A DNA stretch of 64,000 nt from WHSW01 sp963851045 (GCA_963851045.1 CAWKNC010000002.1:806001-870000); one strand, 5' to 3'. Numbered from the stretch's first letter, positions 16,725 to 25,923 are shown. The notes: generated by a model from the sequence alone, not told the origin. Numbers and translations: made by a program.

Positions 16725-16742
16725 AGGAGTAATGGAGTAATG
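16725..16742 (+). promoter_or_regulatory. Start-stop element before the WhiG/FliA sigma gene
   Basis: AGGAG (16725) is followed by ATG-GAG-TAA (16732-16740), whose stop overlaps the true sigma-factor ATG at 16740 (TAATG). The 8-base unit GAGTAATG is tandemly repeated. The better-spaced start for the AGGAG site is the two-codon one, so translation of the sigma gene may depend on termination and re-initiation. Confidence 0.45.
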
Positions 16743-17513
16743 GAGACCAATGTCAAGGCGGTTGAGCTCCGCGAACTGTGGCGCCGTTACAAGGTTGACG
16801 GTGACGACAAGGCTCGCGAGCGACTCGTCGTCGCGTACTCGCCGCTGGTCAAGTTCATCGCCGGCCGCATGGCCTCGGGTCTGCCCTCGCACGTCGAAGA
16901 ATCCGACCTCATCTCGTACGGCCTGCTGGGCCTGATCGGGGCGATCGAGCGCTTCGACACCGAGCGTGAGATCAAGTTCGAGACCTTCGCGGTCGCGCGG
17001 GTCAAGGGCGCGATCATCGACGAGCTTCGCTCACTCGACTGGGTCCCGCGGTCGGTGCGCGCCCGCGCGCGCCAGGTCGAAAAGGCCCACGCGGCGCTCG
17101 AGGCCAAACTCGGGCGCTCGCCGTCCGACGAGGAGATGGCCGACAAGCTCGAGATGACCGTCGAGGAGTTTCAGGGCGTGCTGCTCGAGATCGCGAACTC
17201 GTCGGTGCTCGCCCTTGACGACCTCTGGACGTTCGCCGACCCCGAGGGTGGGAGCCAGGTCTCGATCCTCGACACGATTCAGGATCCGGCCGCGGTTGAT
17301 CCCGAATCCGAGGCCGCTGCATCCGAGCTCAAGGATCGCCTCGCCGACGCGATCGAGTCGTTGCCAGAGCGCGAGCGTCTTGTCATCGCCCTCTATTACT
17401 ACGAGAACCTGACACTGCGGGAGATCGGTGAGGTACTTGGCGTCACCGAGTCGCGCGTCTCACAGCTTCACACCAAGGCCGTCATCGGTCTGCGGTCTCG
17501 GTTCACCCTCTAG
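16740..17513 (+). CDS. whiG: RNA polymerase sigma factor, FliA/WhiG family
   Basis: A 257-residue alternative sigma factor of the sigma-28 family. Region 2 is complete (ERLVVAYSPLVKFIAGRM, EESDLISYGLLGLI, FETFAVARVKGAIIDELRS, DWVPRSVRARAR), then region 3 (GRSPSDEEMADKLEM) and region 4 (LPERERLVIALYYYENLTLREIGEVLGVTESRVSQLH). In streptomycetes this family drives sporulation; elsewhere it drives motility or pilus genes. No flagellar genes are in view. A promoter matching its known consensus is found at 63015-63041. Confidence 0.93.
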   Translation: METNVKAVELRELWRRYKVDGDDKARERLVVAYSPLVKFIAGRMASGLPSHVEESDLISYGLLGLIGAIERFDTEREIKFETFAVARVKGAIIDELRSLDWVPRSVRARARQVEKAHAALEAKLGRSPSDEEMADKLEMTVEEFQGVLLEIANSSVLALDDLWTFADPEGGSQVSILDTIQDPAAVDPESEAAASELKDRLADAIESLPERERLVIALYYYENLTLREIGEVLGVTESRVSQLHTKAVIGLRSRFTL

Positions 17514-17525
17514 CTGAGGGCGTTG

Positions 17526-18560
17526 GTGGCGCTCTCAGATCGCCAACATCGCGCCATCCTCGACCTCGTCGGGACGGTCAACTCCGCACTCGGTCTGGAG
17601 GAGTTTCGCTCGGCGCTGCTCGGGGGCATGCGGGCGATGATCCCGACGGACTTCGTCTCATACAACGAGGTCATCGACGGTCAGCCGGCCGCAAGCCTGG
17701 CAGAGCCTGAACTGCCGGCCTGGGCCTATGAGGCGTGGGCACGCCTGGGTGAGGCGAACCCGCTGATCGCCAACGCGATCCGCACCCGTGACCTGCGTCC
17801 CTACCGCTGGTCGGATGTGGTCGATCTCGCCGAGCTGCGCTCCCAGCCGCTTTTCACAGAGCTCTACGAGCCGCTCGGGATCGACCACCAGATCGCCTTT
17901 CAGCTCCCGGCCCCGCCGGTGCTCGTGATCGGCGTGGTGCTCTCCCGGGGGCGCCGGGATTACGACGACGTGGAGATCGAAATGCTCGACCTGGCTCGGC
18001 CGCATCTGATCCAGGCCTATCGGTCGGCTCAGCTTCGCGACGAGCTCATCGACCTCGTCAGCGCTGCGCGGGCCGGGGTCGAAGCTGGCGGGGTGGGCGT
18101 CGCGGTCTGCACCGACGACACCGTGAAGTTCGCGTCGTCGCTCGCGGTGCAGGCCGTCATGGCCGCCGGTCTCGGCGAGCTGGTCGAGGGCGACCGGCTG
18201 CCCCCGGCCCTTGCGGAGCGCAGCCGAGAACGGGTCTTGCGAACGAATGGCGAGGCGCTGTTGATGCGGCGAATCGATACGGGCGGGGGAGAGACGGTGC
18301 TGATCTTCGAGCGCTCGCAGCCGGCGTTCTCGCGTGAGGCGCTCCACGGTCTTGGGCTCACCGAACGAGAGGCTGATGTTCTCGCGGAGTTCGCGATGGG
18401 GAGGGATACGACGGCGGCCGCTCAGAGTCTCGGGATCGCCCCGGGGACGGTCCATAAACACTCGCAAGCGATCCACGCCAAGCTCGGAGTCCGCACCCGC
18501 GCTCAGGCGGTTGCCACGGCTTGGGCCGCCGTCGGAGCGGCCACGGCGATCACCCTTTAG
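17526..18560 (+). CDS. LuxR-family transcriptional regulator
   Basis: A regulator of about 344 residues with an N-terminal GAF/PAS-like sensory half and a C-terminal LuxR helix-turn-helix: LTEREADVLAEFAMGRDTTAAAQSLGIAPGTVHKHSQAIH. No receiver phosphorylation site and no membrane segment are seen, so the signal is probably a cytosolic ligand. It follows the WhiG-like sigma gene by a few bases; TTG 17523 and GTG 17526 are both possible starts. Target genes unknown. Confidence 0.86.
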   Translation: MALSDRQHRAILDLVGTVNSALGLEEFRSALLGGMRAMIPTDFVSYNEVIDGQPAASLAEPELPAWAYEAWARLGEANPLIANAIRTRDLRPYRWSDVVDLAELRSQPLFTELYEPLGIDHQIAFQLPAPPVLVIGVVLSRGRRDYDDVEIEMLDLARPHLIQAYRSAQLRDELIDLVSAARAGVEAGGVGVAVCTDDTVKFASSLAVQAVMAAGLGELVEGDRLPPALAERSRERVLRTNGEALLMRRIDTGGGETVLIFERSQPAFSREALHGLGLTEREADVLAEFAMGRDTTAAAQSLGIAPGTVHKHSQAIHAKLGVRTRAQAVATAWAAVGAATAITL

Positions 18561-18570
18561 GGTTCGCGCC

Positions 18571-20652
18571 ATGCCGCACAAGGCCCCCGACCGCATCCGC
18601 AACGTCGCGCTTGTAGGTCACCGGGGCAGCGGCAAGACCAGCCTCGCCGAGGCGGTCCTCTTCGAGTCGGGTGTGATCAACCGTCTCGGTCGCGTCGACG
18701 ATGGCTCGACCGCTTGCGACTTCGAGCCCGACGAACAGGAGCGGGGGATGTCGATAGGCGCAGCGGTGACCTCGTTCGAACACGACGGGCGCAAGGTCAA
18801 CATGATCGACACGCCCGGCGAGCCGAGCTTCGTCGCCGACACGCTTGCGGCGCTTCAGGTGGTCGACGCTGCCGTGTTCGTTGTCAACGGCGTGATGGGC
18901 GTCGAGGTGCACACCGAGCGGCTCTGGCGCCGAGCCGACGGCCTTGCCCGGCTGGTCTTCGTGAACATGCTCGACCGCGAGCGCGCCGATTTCTTTCGCG
19001 TCCTTGACTCGCTCAAGGCGGCCTTCGGTCCACACGTGGTCGCGACCGAGATCCCGATCGGCTCCGAGCACGAGGTCCGCGGCATCGTCGACCTGATCGA
19101 CATGACCGCCTTCGAGTACGAGGGTGACGGCCGCGCCAACGCCAAGGAGATCGCGATCCCCGAGGAGCTTCAGGCGCAGGCCGAGGAGTACCGCGAGAAG
19201 CTGATGGACGAGGTGGCCGAGAACTCCGACGAGCTGATGGAGCGGTACCTCGAGGGCGAGGAGATCGCCCACGACGAGATCGTGGCCGCGCTGAAGAAGG
19301 GTGTCTGCGAGGGCCACCTGTTCCCGGTCACGTGCGGCGTCGCGACCAAGAACCTCGGCACCAACCGCCTGCTCGAGGCGCTCGTCGAGGATCTGCCCTC
19401 GCCTGCGATGCGAGGTCCTGTGACTGCGCTCGGCGCCGACGATGAGGCCGTGGAAATCGCCCCGGACGAGTCCGCGGACCTTCTCGCCTACGCCTTCAAG
19501 ACCACGGCCGATCCCTACACGGGCCGGATCAACATGCTTCGCGTGTACTCAGGCGTGCTGAGCTCCGACTCGCAGGCGCTCAATGTCAGCCGCCGCGAGA
19601 AGGAGCGCATCGGCCAGCTCGCCGCCCCGGAGGGCAAGGAGATGACCCCGATAGCGGAGCTCGGGCCAGGCGACATCGGCGCGGTGCCGAAGCTGCGCGA
19701 GACGCGCGCAGGAGACATCCTCGCCAGCAAGGAGACGCCCGTTCACTTCCCGCCGCTTGACCTGCCCGCGCCGGTCATGGCGTTCGCGTTCGAACCGAAG
19801 ACCGCGAGCGACGACGAGAAGGCGGCCAGCGCTTTGCGCCGGCTCTCCGAGGAGGACCCGACGCTCGACGTGCACCGCGATTCCGAGACGGGCGAGCAAA
19901 TCATCGCCGGGCTGACTCAGGTCCACGTCGAGGTGATCGTCGATCGCGTCAAGAGCCGCTTCGGCGCCGAGATCGTCCTGCATCCTCCGCAGGTGCCCTA
20001 CATCGAGTCGATTCGCCGGTCGGCTAAGGCTCACGGCCGCTACAAGAAGCAGACCGGTGGGCGCGGGCAGTTCGGCGACTGCCACATCGAGATCGAGCCG
20101 GCCGAGCACGGCGAGGGCTTCGAGTTCGTCAACGCGATCAAGGGCGGCGTGATTCCCGGTGGCTTCATTCCCGCGGTCGAGAAGGGAATCGTCGAGGCGA
20201 TGGCCGGCGGCGTTATCGCCGGCTATCCGATGAAGGACGTGCGGGTGCGCCTTTATGACGGCCAGCACCACAACGTCGACTCCTCGGAGATGGCTTTCAA
20301 GATCGCCGGCTCGATGGCCTTCAAGCAGGCGGTCGCCGAGGCCGACGCCTACCTGCTCGAGCCGATCATGCAGATGACCCTCTCGGTGCCGGAGGACGCC
20401 GTGGGCGACGTGATCGGCGACCTCAACTCACGCCGCGGGCACCCGCTCGGCATGGAGCCGAAGGGCACTGCAACCGAGATCAAGGCGGAGGTGCCGATGG
20501 CCGAGGTTCTCGACTTCGCGCCGGACCTGCGCGCGATCACCGGTGGGCGCGGCGACTACACGATGGAGTTCCTGCGCTACGACGAGGTTCCGAGTCACAT
20601 CGCGCAGAAGGTGATCGCCGCGGCAACCGCAGAAGAGCACGCGGCCGCCTAG
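18571..20652 (+). CDS. Elongation factor G-like GTPase (FusA2-type)
   Basis: A 693-residue five-domain EF-G paralogue. The P-loop is GHRGSGKTSLAE. Two GTPase motifs are atypical: G3 reads DTPGEPSF, without the usual DTPGH histidine, and G4 reads NMLD rather than NKxD. Domains II-V follow, including GYPMKDVRVRLYDGQHHNVD and the C-terminal RGHPLGMEPKGTATEIKAEVP. Such paralogues lack proven translocase activity and may act in stress or ribosome recycling. A TAGGGT box is exactly 7 bases before the ATG. The stop shares CTAG with the convergent FUSC gene. Confidence 0.9.
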   Translation: MPHKAPDRIRNVALVGHRGSGKTSLAEAVLFESGVINRLGRVDDGSTACDFEPDEQERGMSIGAAVTSFEHDGRKVNMIDTPGEPSFVADTLAALQVVDAAVFVVNGVMGVEVHTERLWRRADGLARLVFVNMLDRERADFFRVLDSLKAAFGPHVVATEIPIGSEHEVRGIVDLIDMTAFEYEGDGRANAKEIAIPEELQAQAEEYREKLMDEVAENSDELMERYLEGEEIAHDEIVAALKKGVCEGHLFPVTCGVATKNLGTNRLLEALVEDLPSPAMRGPVTALGADDEAVEIAPDESADLLAYAFKTTADPYTGRINMLRVYSGVLSSDSQALNVSRREKERIGQLAAPEGKEMTPIAELGPGDIGAVPKLRETRAGDILASKETPVHFPPLDLPAPVMAFAFEPKTASDDEKAASALRRLSEEDPTLDVHRDSETGEQIIAGLTQVHVEVIVDRVKSRFGAEIVLHPPQVPYIESIRRSAKAHGRYKKQTGGRGQFGDCHIEIEPAEHGEGFEFVNAIKGGVIPGGFIPAVEKGIVEAMAGGVIAGYPMKDVRVRLYDGQHHNVDSSEMAFKIAGSMAFKQAVAEADAYLLEPIMQMTLSVPEDAVGDVIGDLNSRRGHPLGMEPKGTATEIKAEVPMAEVLDFAPDLRAITGGRGDYTMEFLRYDEVPSHIAQKVIAAATAEEHAAA

Positions 20653-21734
20653 CCGCGAACGACCGCGGAACGCACGGCCTCGCGCGCTTCCTCGCCCTCG
20701 AGACCGAGCACGCCCAAAAGGTCGACCGAGATCGCTCGGACCTGACCGACGATCACGTTTGCAGAGAGGTTGCCGGTGACCTCGAGCGCGGTTGTCGCGC
20801 TGGCCGCGGCGCCGACCACGATCGCTTCCACCTCGTCGATCGACCCGGGGTCCGAGAGATACGAGGAGAGGCTGGGAACGGCCTCGGCCAGCTCGCGAAT
20901 CGCTGTGAATGCTGATTCGGGGACGCGATCGCCCAGCTCGATGGCGCTGATGGCGCGCCGTGCGAGCACGCGCGTGTTTCGCACGGCGTAGTCGAGCTGG
21001 TCGACGGCACGGCTGTACGGATCGAGCGATGGCCGGGCGTGTCGTCGCGTCGGCGCGAGCAGGGTCGTCTCGCGGCCGGTCATCAGCGCGTCGCGCAGGG
21101 CAGCGATCTGCGGGTCGAGGCCCCGGGCGAGCGAGAGACCGTCGCGTGCGCGCTCGAGGTCGTGGTCCTCGAGACCGTCGGCGATCGTCTCGAGCGTCTC
21201 GGAAAGACCGTGAAGCAGCGGGTCGGCCTCGGCGCGAACCATTCGCAACGGGTTCGACGGGATCAGGGCGTTGGCAAGCAGCGCGATCGCCGAGCCGAGC
21301 AGGGCATCGGCAAAGCGCACCCCGATGAAGTCGTCGGGCTGGGCGAGCGTCACCACCAGCACCCCCGAGATCGCCGCCTGGTTGACCATGAGAACGCCGC
21401 CACCGGCGAGAACGGCACCCGTCATCGCCACCAAGACGATGATCCCGAGCTGCCAGGTGCCCGTGCCGATCAGCAGGACGATGGCGTCGGCGATGCCGAT
21501 GCCGAGGGCAACCCCGAGACCGATCTCCCAGGCCCGGCGGCCGCGCTGGCCGACGGTCAGCCCGAGCGTGAGGATCGCCGCGATCGGCGCGAAGAAGGCA
21601 TCGCGATCGTTGCTGAACGTCTCGCGCGCGATGAACCACGCGAGTGACGCCGCCAGAGCGACCAGCACGAGGTTGAGCGCCGACGCGCGCAGTTCGGCGA
21701 TACGCAGCTTCAGCCAGCGATTCGTTCGAGACAC
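20649..21734 (-). CDS. FUSC-family / aromatic acid exporter-like membrane protein
   Basis: A 361-residue protein with hydrophobic segments in residues about 18-160 (LNLVLVALAASLAWFIAR, FFAPIAAILTLGLTVG, GIGIADAIVLLIGTGTW, LGIIVLVAMTGAVLAGGG, AISGVLVVTLA) followed by a long helical cytosolic domain. This layout fits half of an ArAE/FUSC (YccS/FusB-like) transporter. FFAPIAAILTLG is the family signature. The substrate is unknown. It converges on the EF-G-like gene with overlapping stops and diverges from the RNase HI-like gene 23 bases away. Confidence 0.83.
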   Translation of the reverse strand: MSRTNRWLKLRIAELRASALNLVLVALAASLAWFIARETFSNDRDAFFAPIAAILTLGLTVGQRGRRAWEIGLGVALGIGIADAIVLLIGTGTWQLGIIVLVAMTGAVLAGGGVLMVNQAAISGVLVVTLAQPDDFIGVRFADALLGSAIALLANALIPSNPLRMVRAEADPLLHGLSETLETIADGLEDHDLERARDGLSLARGLDPQIAALRDALMTGRETTLLAPTRRHARPSLDPYSRAVDQLDYAVRNTRVLARRAISAIELGDRVPESAFTAIRELAEAVPSLSSYLSDPGSIDEVEAIVVGAAASATTALEVTGNLSANVIVGQVRAISVDLLGVLGLEGEEAREAVRSAVVRG

Positions 21735-21757
21735 AGCCGCTGGTACGTTGCCGCATC

Positions 21758-22165
21758 GTGGCTGAACGGGTGGTCGTCAACGTCGATGGTGGCGCCAGGG
21801 GAAACCCTGGGCCGGCGGCGATCGCTGCCGTCGTCGCCACGGCCGAGGGCGAGGTCATCGATGAGGTCGGCGAGACGATCGGGCGCGCGACAAACAACGT
21901 CGCCGAGTACCGGGCGCTGTTGCTCGGAATCGATCGAGCCGTCGCCGCCGGCGCGAGCGAGGTTGAGCTGATCGGCGACTCCGAGCTGATCGTCAAGCAG
22001 GTGCGCGGCGAGTACAGGGTCAAGGACGCGGCGCTGCGCGAGCTTCACGCCGAGGTCCGCGCTGCGCTCGGTGGGTTCGAGCGCTGGTCGATCCGCCACG
22101 TCCGCCGCGAGCAGAACGCCGCCGCCGATGCGCTGGTCAACCAGGCGCTCGACGCCGCCGGCTAG
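21758..22165 (+). CDS. Ribonuclease HI-like protein
   Basis: A 135-residue RNase H-fold protein. Active-site residues are in VDGGARGNPGPAA, NNVAEYRALL (the catalytic glutamate), and GDSELIVKQVRGEYRVKD. The C-terminal HVRREQNAAADALVNQALD supplies the last aspartate. It belongs to the compact RnhA-like branch common in actinobacteria and likely cleaves RNA in hybrids. The GTG start is 8 bases after a TACGTT box. Its stop shares CTAG with the carotenoid oxygenase on the other strand. Confidence 0.9.
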   Translation: MAERVVVNVDGGARGNPGPAAIAAVVATAEGEVIDEVGETIGRATNNVAEYRALLLGIDRAVAAGASEVELIGDSELIVKQVRGEYRVKDAALRELHAEVRAALGGFERWSIRHVRREQNAAADALVNQALDAAG

Positions 22166-23575
22166 ACGCTGCTGCTGAAGATCCCGTGAAAGTTGAACGG
22201 GATGTGGTGGGGGACCCGGGCGCGGGCGATCTCTGAGAGATCGGATGCGTCGAGCACGAGCAAAAAGGACGTCTCGCGCTCGGCGTCGAGGACGACTGAG
22301 AGCACGACGCCCGCGTCCTCGGCCTCGGCACCCGGCTCAGCGACGAAGACCGGCTCGCCCGGGTACGTCGCGGGCTCGTGCCACTCGGTGTGGGTGCGTG
22401 CCTCGACGTCGGCCTTGATGATGCGGTCGATCCAGGTGTCCGGCGGCGCCGCGACTCCCCAGGCGTACTGGTACGGGCGCTCGTTGCAGCGTCCGTAATT
22501 GATCCGCCCGAGCTCGAACGGGGTGTCGAGCAGGGCCTCGTGCTCGACCGTCCGTGCGCCCGGATCGATGCGGAAGCGGCGCAGCTCCGAGGTGGGGAGG
22601 TCGACGCCCGTGCGGACGTTGTCGAGATAGAACTGATCGACGATCGAGGCGTCGGGATAGGTCTGGATATCGGCGACGATCGTCCCGTCGGGCTCCTCGT
22701 AGGCGTTGAGGTGGTGAAAGGCAAAGCACGGGTCGGTGGTGATCGGCTCGCTTGCCTTCCCCGTCTCGCGGTCGACGAGAAAGAAGCGGGTGCCGCGCTC
22801 GGGCTCCCACTCGAAGTTCTCGGCATACGGGCGTCCGGCGAGCGCGAGCTTGAGCGGGTTGACGACCCAGGGGAACTCGGCGAAGACGATGTAACGCTCG
22901 GTGAGCCCGAAGGAATGCACGTAGCCCGGGTGCTTGACGGGGATGTGGGCGATCACCTCGGGCGTCGTCGAGTCCGGCGCGAGGTGAAAGAAGCGGTACT
23001 CGTTGCGCGGCCCGAGCTTGGCGGCGTAGTTGAGCATGCCCTTGGTGGCGCGGTTGAGGTGGGGGTGAGCGGTCGTCACCATCCCCGGCGGCATGAACGG
23101 GACGCCCGCGGCCTCGAGGGTCTGCGGGTCGAACTGCACCGAGATCGGCGCCTCGGTCATCGTCAGAAAGCGCTCGCCCAAGCGGACGACGTTGATATTC
23201 GCGTTGTCGCCGAACTCGGGTGAGAACACGGTCTGGATCCGCTTGAAGACGGAGCGGCACGGGTCGGTGGCGAACTCGGGGTAGGGGATTTCGCCCGTTT
23301 CCTCCGCGGCCGTCCAGGTCTTGCCGCGCAGGTAGCGGTTGCCGTAGGAAACCTCGCCCGAACCGAAGCTGAAGCGGTGAAGCATCGTCAGCCCGTCGAA
23401 CCAGTGGCGGTAGTCGTTGTCGCCGACCTCAAACCGCGCCGGACCGGTGCGAAGCAGCGAACCGGCCAGCCACGTAGGCAGCTCGCCCTCGATCTCGAGG
23501 CGGTCGATGGTGCCCTCCTCGATGGAGGGTCTCGAAGCCCTTCAAATACGGCGGCGCGCTCACCGCGGCCGACAT
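22162..23575 (-). CDS. Carotenoid cleavage oxygenase (apparent frameshift near 23524)
   Basis: Fe(II) dioxygenase of the RPE65/CCO family, which cleaves carotenoids into apocarotenals such as retinal. The visible body includes GPARFEVGDNDYRHWFDG, TTAHPHLNRATKG, PGYVHSFGLTERYIV, CFAFHHLNAYEE and the final FNFHGIF; these supply the four iron histidines. The frame covering 22162-23523 has no good start. The N-terminus (MSAAVSAPPYLKGFETL from ATG 23575) is in another frame. Removing one base at about 23524 joins them as the family expects. The site lies in a CCCTCC/GGAGGG hairpin. Without repair, translation could start only at an internal ATG (23385). Confidence 0.85.
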
Positions 23576-23578
23576 GCG

Positions 23579-24013
23579 CTAACTCCCGGCGTAGGTAAGC
23601 GTGCCTCGCGTCGTCGAGCCACAGCCCTTGAGCTTCATCGAGTACTTGGCCTCCTTGCCCGAGACGAAGTTGCCCTTCAGCTTGAAGTCCGTCGTGGACT
23701 GTCCGGTCGGCGGCGTGGTCGCGCCGATCACCTTGAACTTCTTCTGCTTGTTGATCCCGATCGGGATAGGCAGGTTGGTGAAGTTGTGGTAGCCGTCCTT
23801 GTTCCCACATCGCCAGTAGATCGTCAGCTTCTTCAGCTTCTTGCCATTGGCCACCTTGAACTGGATCGAGGAGAGGTTGTCATCGTCATCGGGGTCGACC
23901 AGCTCCGAGAACCAATTGCCCGACTTCGGCTTGCCCGCGTTGGCGGGGGCCACCGCCACCAACACCGTAAGGGCCACGATGAGTAGACCGATCAGAGTCT
24001 TTCCCGCTGCCAC
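23579..24013 (-). CDS. Secreted protein of unknown function
   Basis: About 144 residues from GTG 24013. A signal peptide (TLIGLLIVALTVLVAVAPANA) precedes a mature part rich in lysine with two or three cysteines (LTIYWRCGNKDG, KLKGCGSTTRGTLTYAGS). It resembles small beta-sandwich secreted proteins common in these bacteria, and I cannot name a family. The next gene on this strand (carotenoid oxygenase) has its ATG only 3 bases after the stop, so they are co-transcribed. Confidence 0.75.
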   Translation of the reverse strand: MAAGKTLIGLLIVALTVLVAVAPANAGKPKSGNWFSELVDPDDDDNLSSIQFKVANGKKLKKLTIYWRCGNKDGYHNFTNLPIPIGINKQKKFKVIGATTPPTGQSTTDFKLKGNFVSGKEAKYSMKLKGCGSTTRGTLTYAGS

Positions 24014-24091
24014 TTGGCACCTGCCTTTGCATTCGTACGAATTCCCTGCGATTGCTGGGCGACAATAGCCGCCCAGCAACGCGGGGGGCGG

Positions 24092-25276
24092 CTACTCGGT
24101 AGCGGCCTGTACGAGATCGACCCGACCGAAGCCGTAGCTCGGATCGCGGCCGGCGGGGCCGAGATCGTCAACCGCCCCGTCGAGCTTCGCGACGATCTGC
24201 GCCGCGCTTGAGCTCGCGTAGCGGTTGCGGATGATCGCGGCGACTCCGGCGACGTGAGGTGTCGCCATCGAGGTGCCCGAGATCGTGTTGTAGCCGCCGT
24301 CGTTCCAGGTCGAGATGATGTCGACCCCGGGTGCGGCGATCTCGACGTCGGAGTTCGCGTTCGAGAAGCTCGCCCGCGAGTCGTTTTGATCCGTTGCGGC
24401 CACCGAGACGACGTTCGGGTAGGCAGCCGGATAGTTGAGCGTCGAGTCGCCGTCGTTACCGGCAGCGGCGATCAGCACCGACCCGCTAGCCGCTCCGCCC
24501 TTCCAGGCGTAATCGACCGCGCTCTTGAGCGTGCTTGACGCGCCGCCCCCGAGGCTCATCGAGATCACCTTGGCGCCCTTGTCGTGCAGCCAGGTGATGC
24601 AGTTGGCCACATCCGACGTGGAGCCCATCCCGAGCGGGCCACTCAGCGCCTTGCAGATCGAAAGCGGCGAGTTGAACGCGACGCCAGCGACGCCAATCGC
24701 GTTGTTGGTGTTGGCGCTGATCGTCCCGGCGACGTGAGTGCCGTGGCCGTTGTCGTCAGGACAGGTGCCCTCCGTCAGCGAGCCACCGCCGATCGGCAGA
24801 ACGCTCCCCGAGCGTGCGCAGTCGACGACCTTGCCGGCGAGGTCCGGGTGATTTGCCTGGATGCCGGTATCGACGATGCCGACCTCGACGCCACCGCTCG
24901 ACGGAAAGCCGCCGAGACCGGCCGCGTCCCAGCCCTCGGGCGCGTCGATCTTGTCGAGGCCGTACATGCCGGCGAAGAGCGGATCGTTGGGAATCGCCGC
25001 GGTGCGAAGAGTCTTGTTCGGCTCGGCGTAGGCGACGAGCGGCGAGCGCGAGAGCACCTTTGCGGCCGCTGCCGGATCGTCCGCGGCAATGACCACGGCG
25101 TCGAGGCGGCGGACGGTGCCGACCTGCTCGCCGAGGCCGGCGGTCAGTGAACCGACCTGAGCTTCGGTGGCAGAGCCCTTGAACTTGACGATCACCGAAT
25201 CCGCAGCGGATGCGGATGCGGACGGTACGACGGCCAGCGCGAGCGCGAGCGCGACCGTTTGCAGCGTGCGCTTCAT
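24092..25276 (-). CDS. Subtilisin-like serine protease (S8), secreted
   Basis: A 394-residue subtilase. Signal peptide MKRTLQTVALALALAVVPS followed by an I9-type propeptide (VIVKFKGSATEAQVGSL). The catalytic triad is clear: Asp in GIVDTGIQANHPDL, His in NGHGTHVAGTI and Ser in SGTSMATPHVAGVAA. ATG 25276 is preceded by an AGGGAAGGGA ribosome binding site and an A8 run on the other strand. It is one of several exported hydrolases here. It diverges from the glyoxalase-like gene across 52 bases. Confidence 0.94.
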   Translation of the reverse strand: MKRTLQTVALALALAVVPSASASAADSVIVKFKGSATEAQVGSLTAGLGEQVGTVRRLDAVVIAADDPAAAAKVLSRSPLVAYAEPNKTLRTAAIPNDPLFAGMYGLDKIDAPEGWDAAGLGGFPSSGGVEVGIVDTGIQANHPDLAGKVVDCARSGSVLPIGGGSLTEGTCPDDNGHGTHVAGTISANTNNAIGVAGVAFNSPLSICKALSGPLGMGSTSDVANCITWLHDKGAKVISMSLGGGASSTLKSAVDYAWKGGAASGSVLIAAAGNDGDSTLNYPAAYPNVVSVAATDQNDSRASFSNANSDVEIAAPGVDIISTWNDGGYNTISGTSMATPHVAGVAAIIRNRYASSSAAQIVAKLDGAVDDLGPAGRDPSYGFGRVDLVQAATE

Positions 25277-25328
25277 TAAAAAAAATCCCTTCCCTAAGCC
25301 CCTTGACAAACACTGCTTCACTTCCCCG

Positions 25329-25841
25329 ATGGCCGTCGATCCCAAACCACCCATCGATTCCGGCGTCGCGATCGGCCACGTCCATCTCAAGGTCGCCGAT
25401 ATCGATCGGTCGCTCGACTTCTACTGCGGCGTGCTCGGGTTCGAGCTGACGCAGCGTCTCGGCGCGGAGGCCGCGTTCATCTCCGCGGGCGGCTATCACC
25501 ACCACATCGGGCTCAACACCTGGCACTCCAAGGGCGGCTCACCGCCACCACCGGGGACGACGGGGCTCTTTCACACGGCGATCCTCTATCCCACCCGGGC
25601 GGCGCTGGCCGATGCGCTGAAGCGCGTCATCGACGCCGGCGTTGCGCTCGACGGCGCCTCCGATCATGGCGTCAGCGAGGCGCTGTATCTCCGCGATCCG
25701 GATGAGAACGGTGTCGAGCTCTACTGGGACCGCCCGCGCGAGGAGTGGCCGCGCGACCCTTCCAACCCGAGCGGGGTGGCGATGTTCACGGCCCCGTTGG
25801 ATCTCACCGACCTGCTGGCCGAGCTGGATCCTCGGCCCTAG
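25329..25841 (+). CDS. VOC-family (glyoxalase/dioxygenase-like) protein
   Basis: A 170-residue metalloenzyme-fold protein with paired beta-alpha-beta-beta-beta modules: IGHVHLKVADIDRSLDFYCGVLGF and FISAGGYHHHIGLNTW, then FHTAILYPTRAALADAL and YLRDPDENGVELYWDRP. Metal ligand histidines and the late glutamate are present. It resembles CatE-type catechol 2,3-dioxygenase homologues of unknown substrate. Start ATG 25329; upstream in-frame sequence overlaps the divergent protease. Confidence 0.88.
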   Translation: MAVDPKPPIDSGVAIGHVHLKVADIDRSLDFYCGVLGFELTQRLGAEAAFISAGGYHHHIGLNTWHSKGGSPPPPGTTGLFHTAILYPTRAALADALKRVIDAGVALDGASDHGVSEALYLRDPDENGVELYWDRPREEWPRDPSNPSGVAMFTAPLDLTDLLAELDPRP

Positions 25842-25923
25842 GGTCAGCGGCTCGCGCGGAGGTTGCGCTCGATTGCTTCGACCGGTTAGGGTCGGCTGAA
25901 GGCATCGAATTTGGAGGTGGAAC

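Noticed and set aside
25303..25308. TTGACA as -35 box of the VOC gene at 25329
   Set aside because: No -10 hexamer occurs at 16-18 bases; the position would fall on the start codon.
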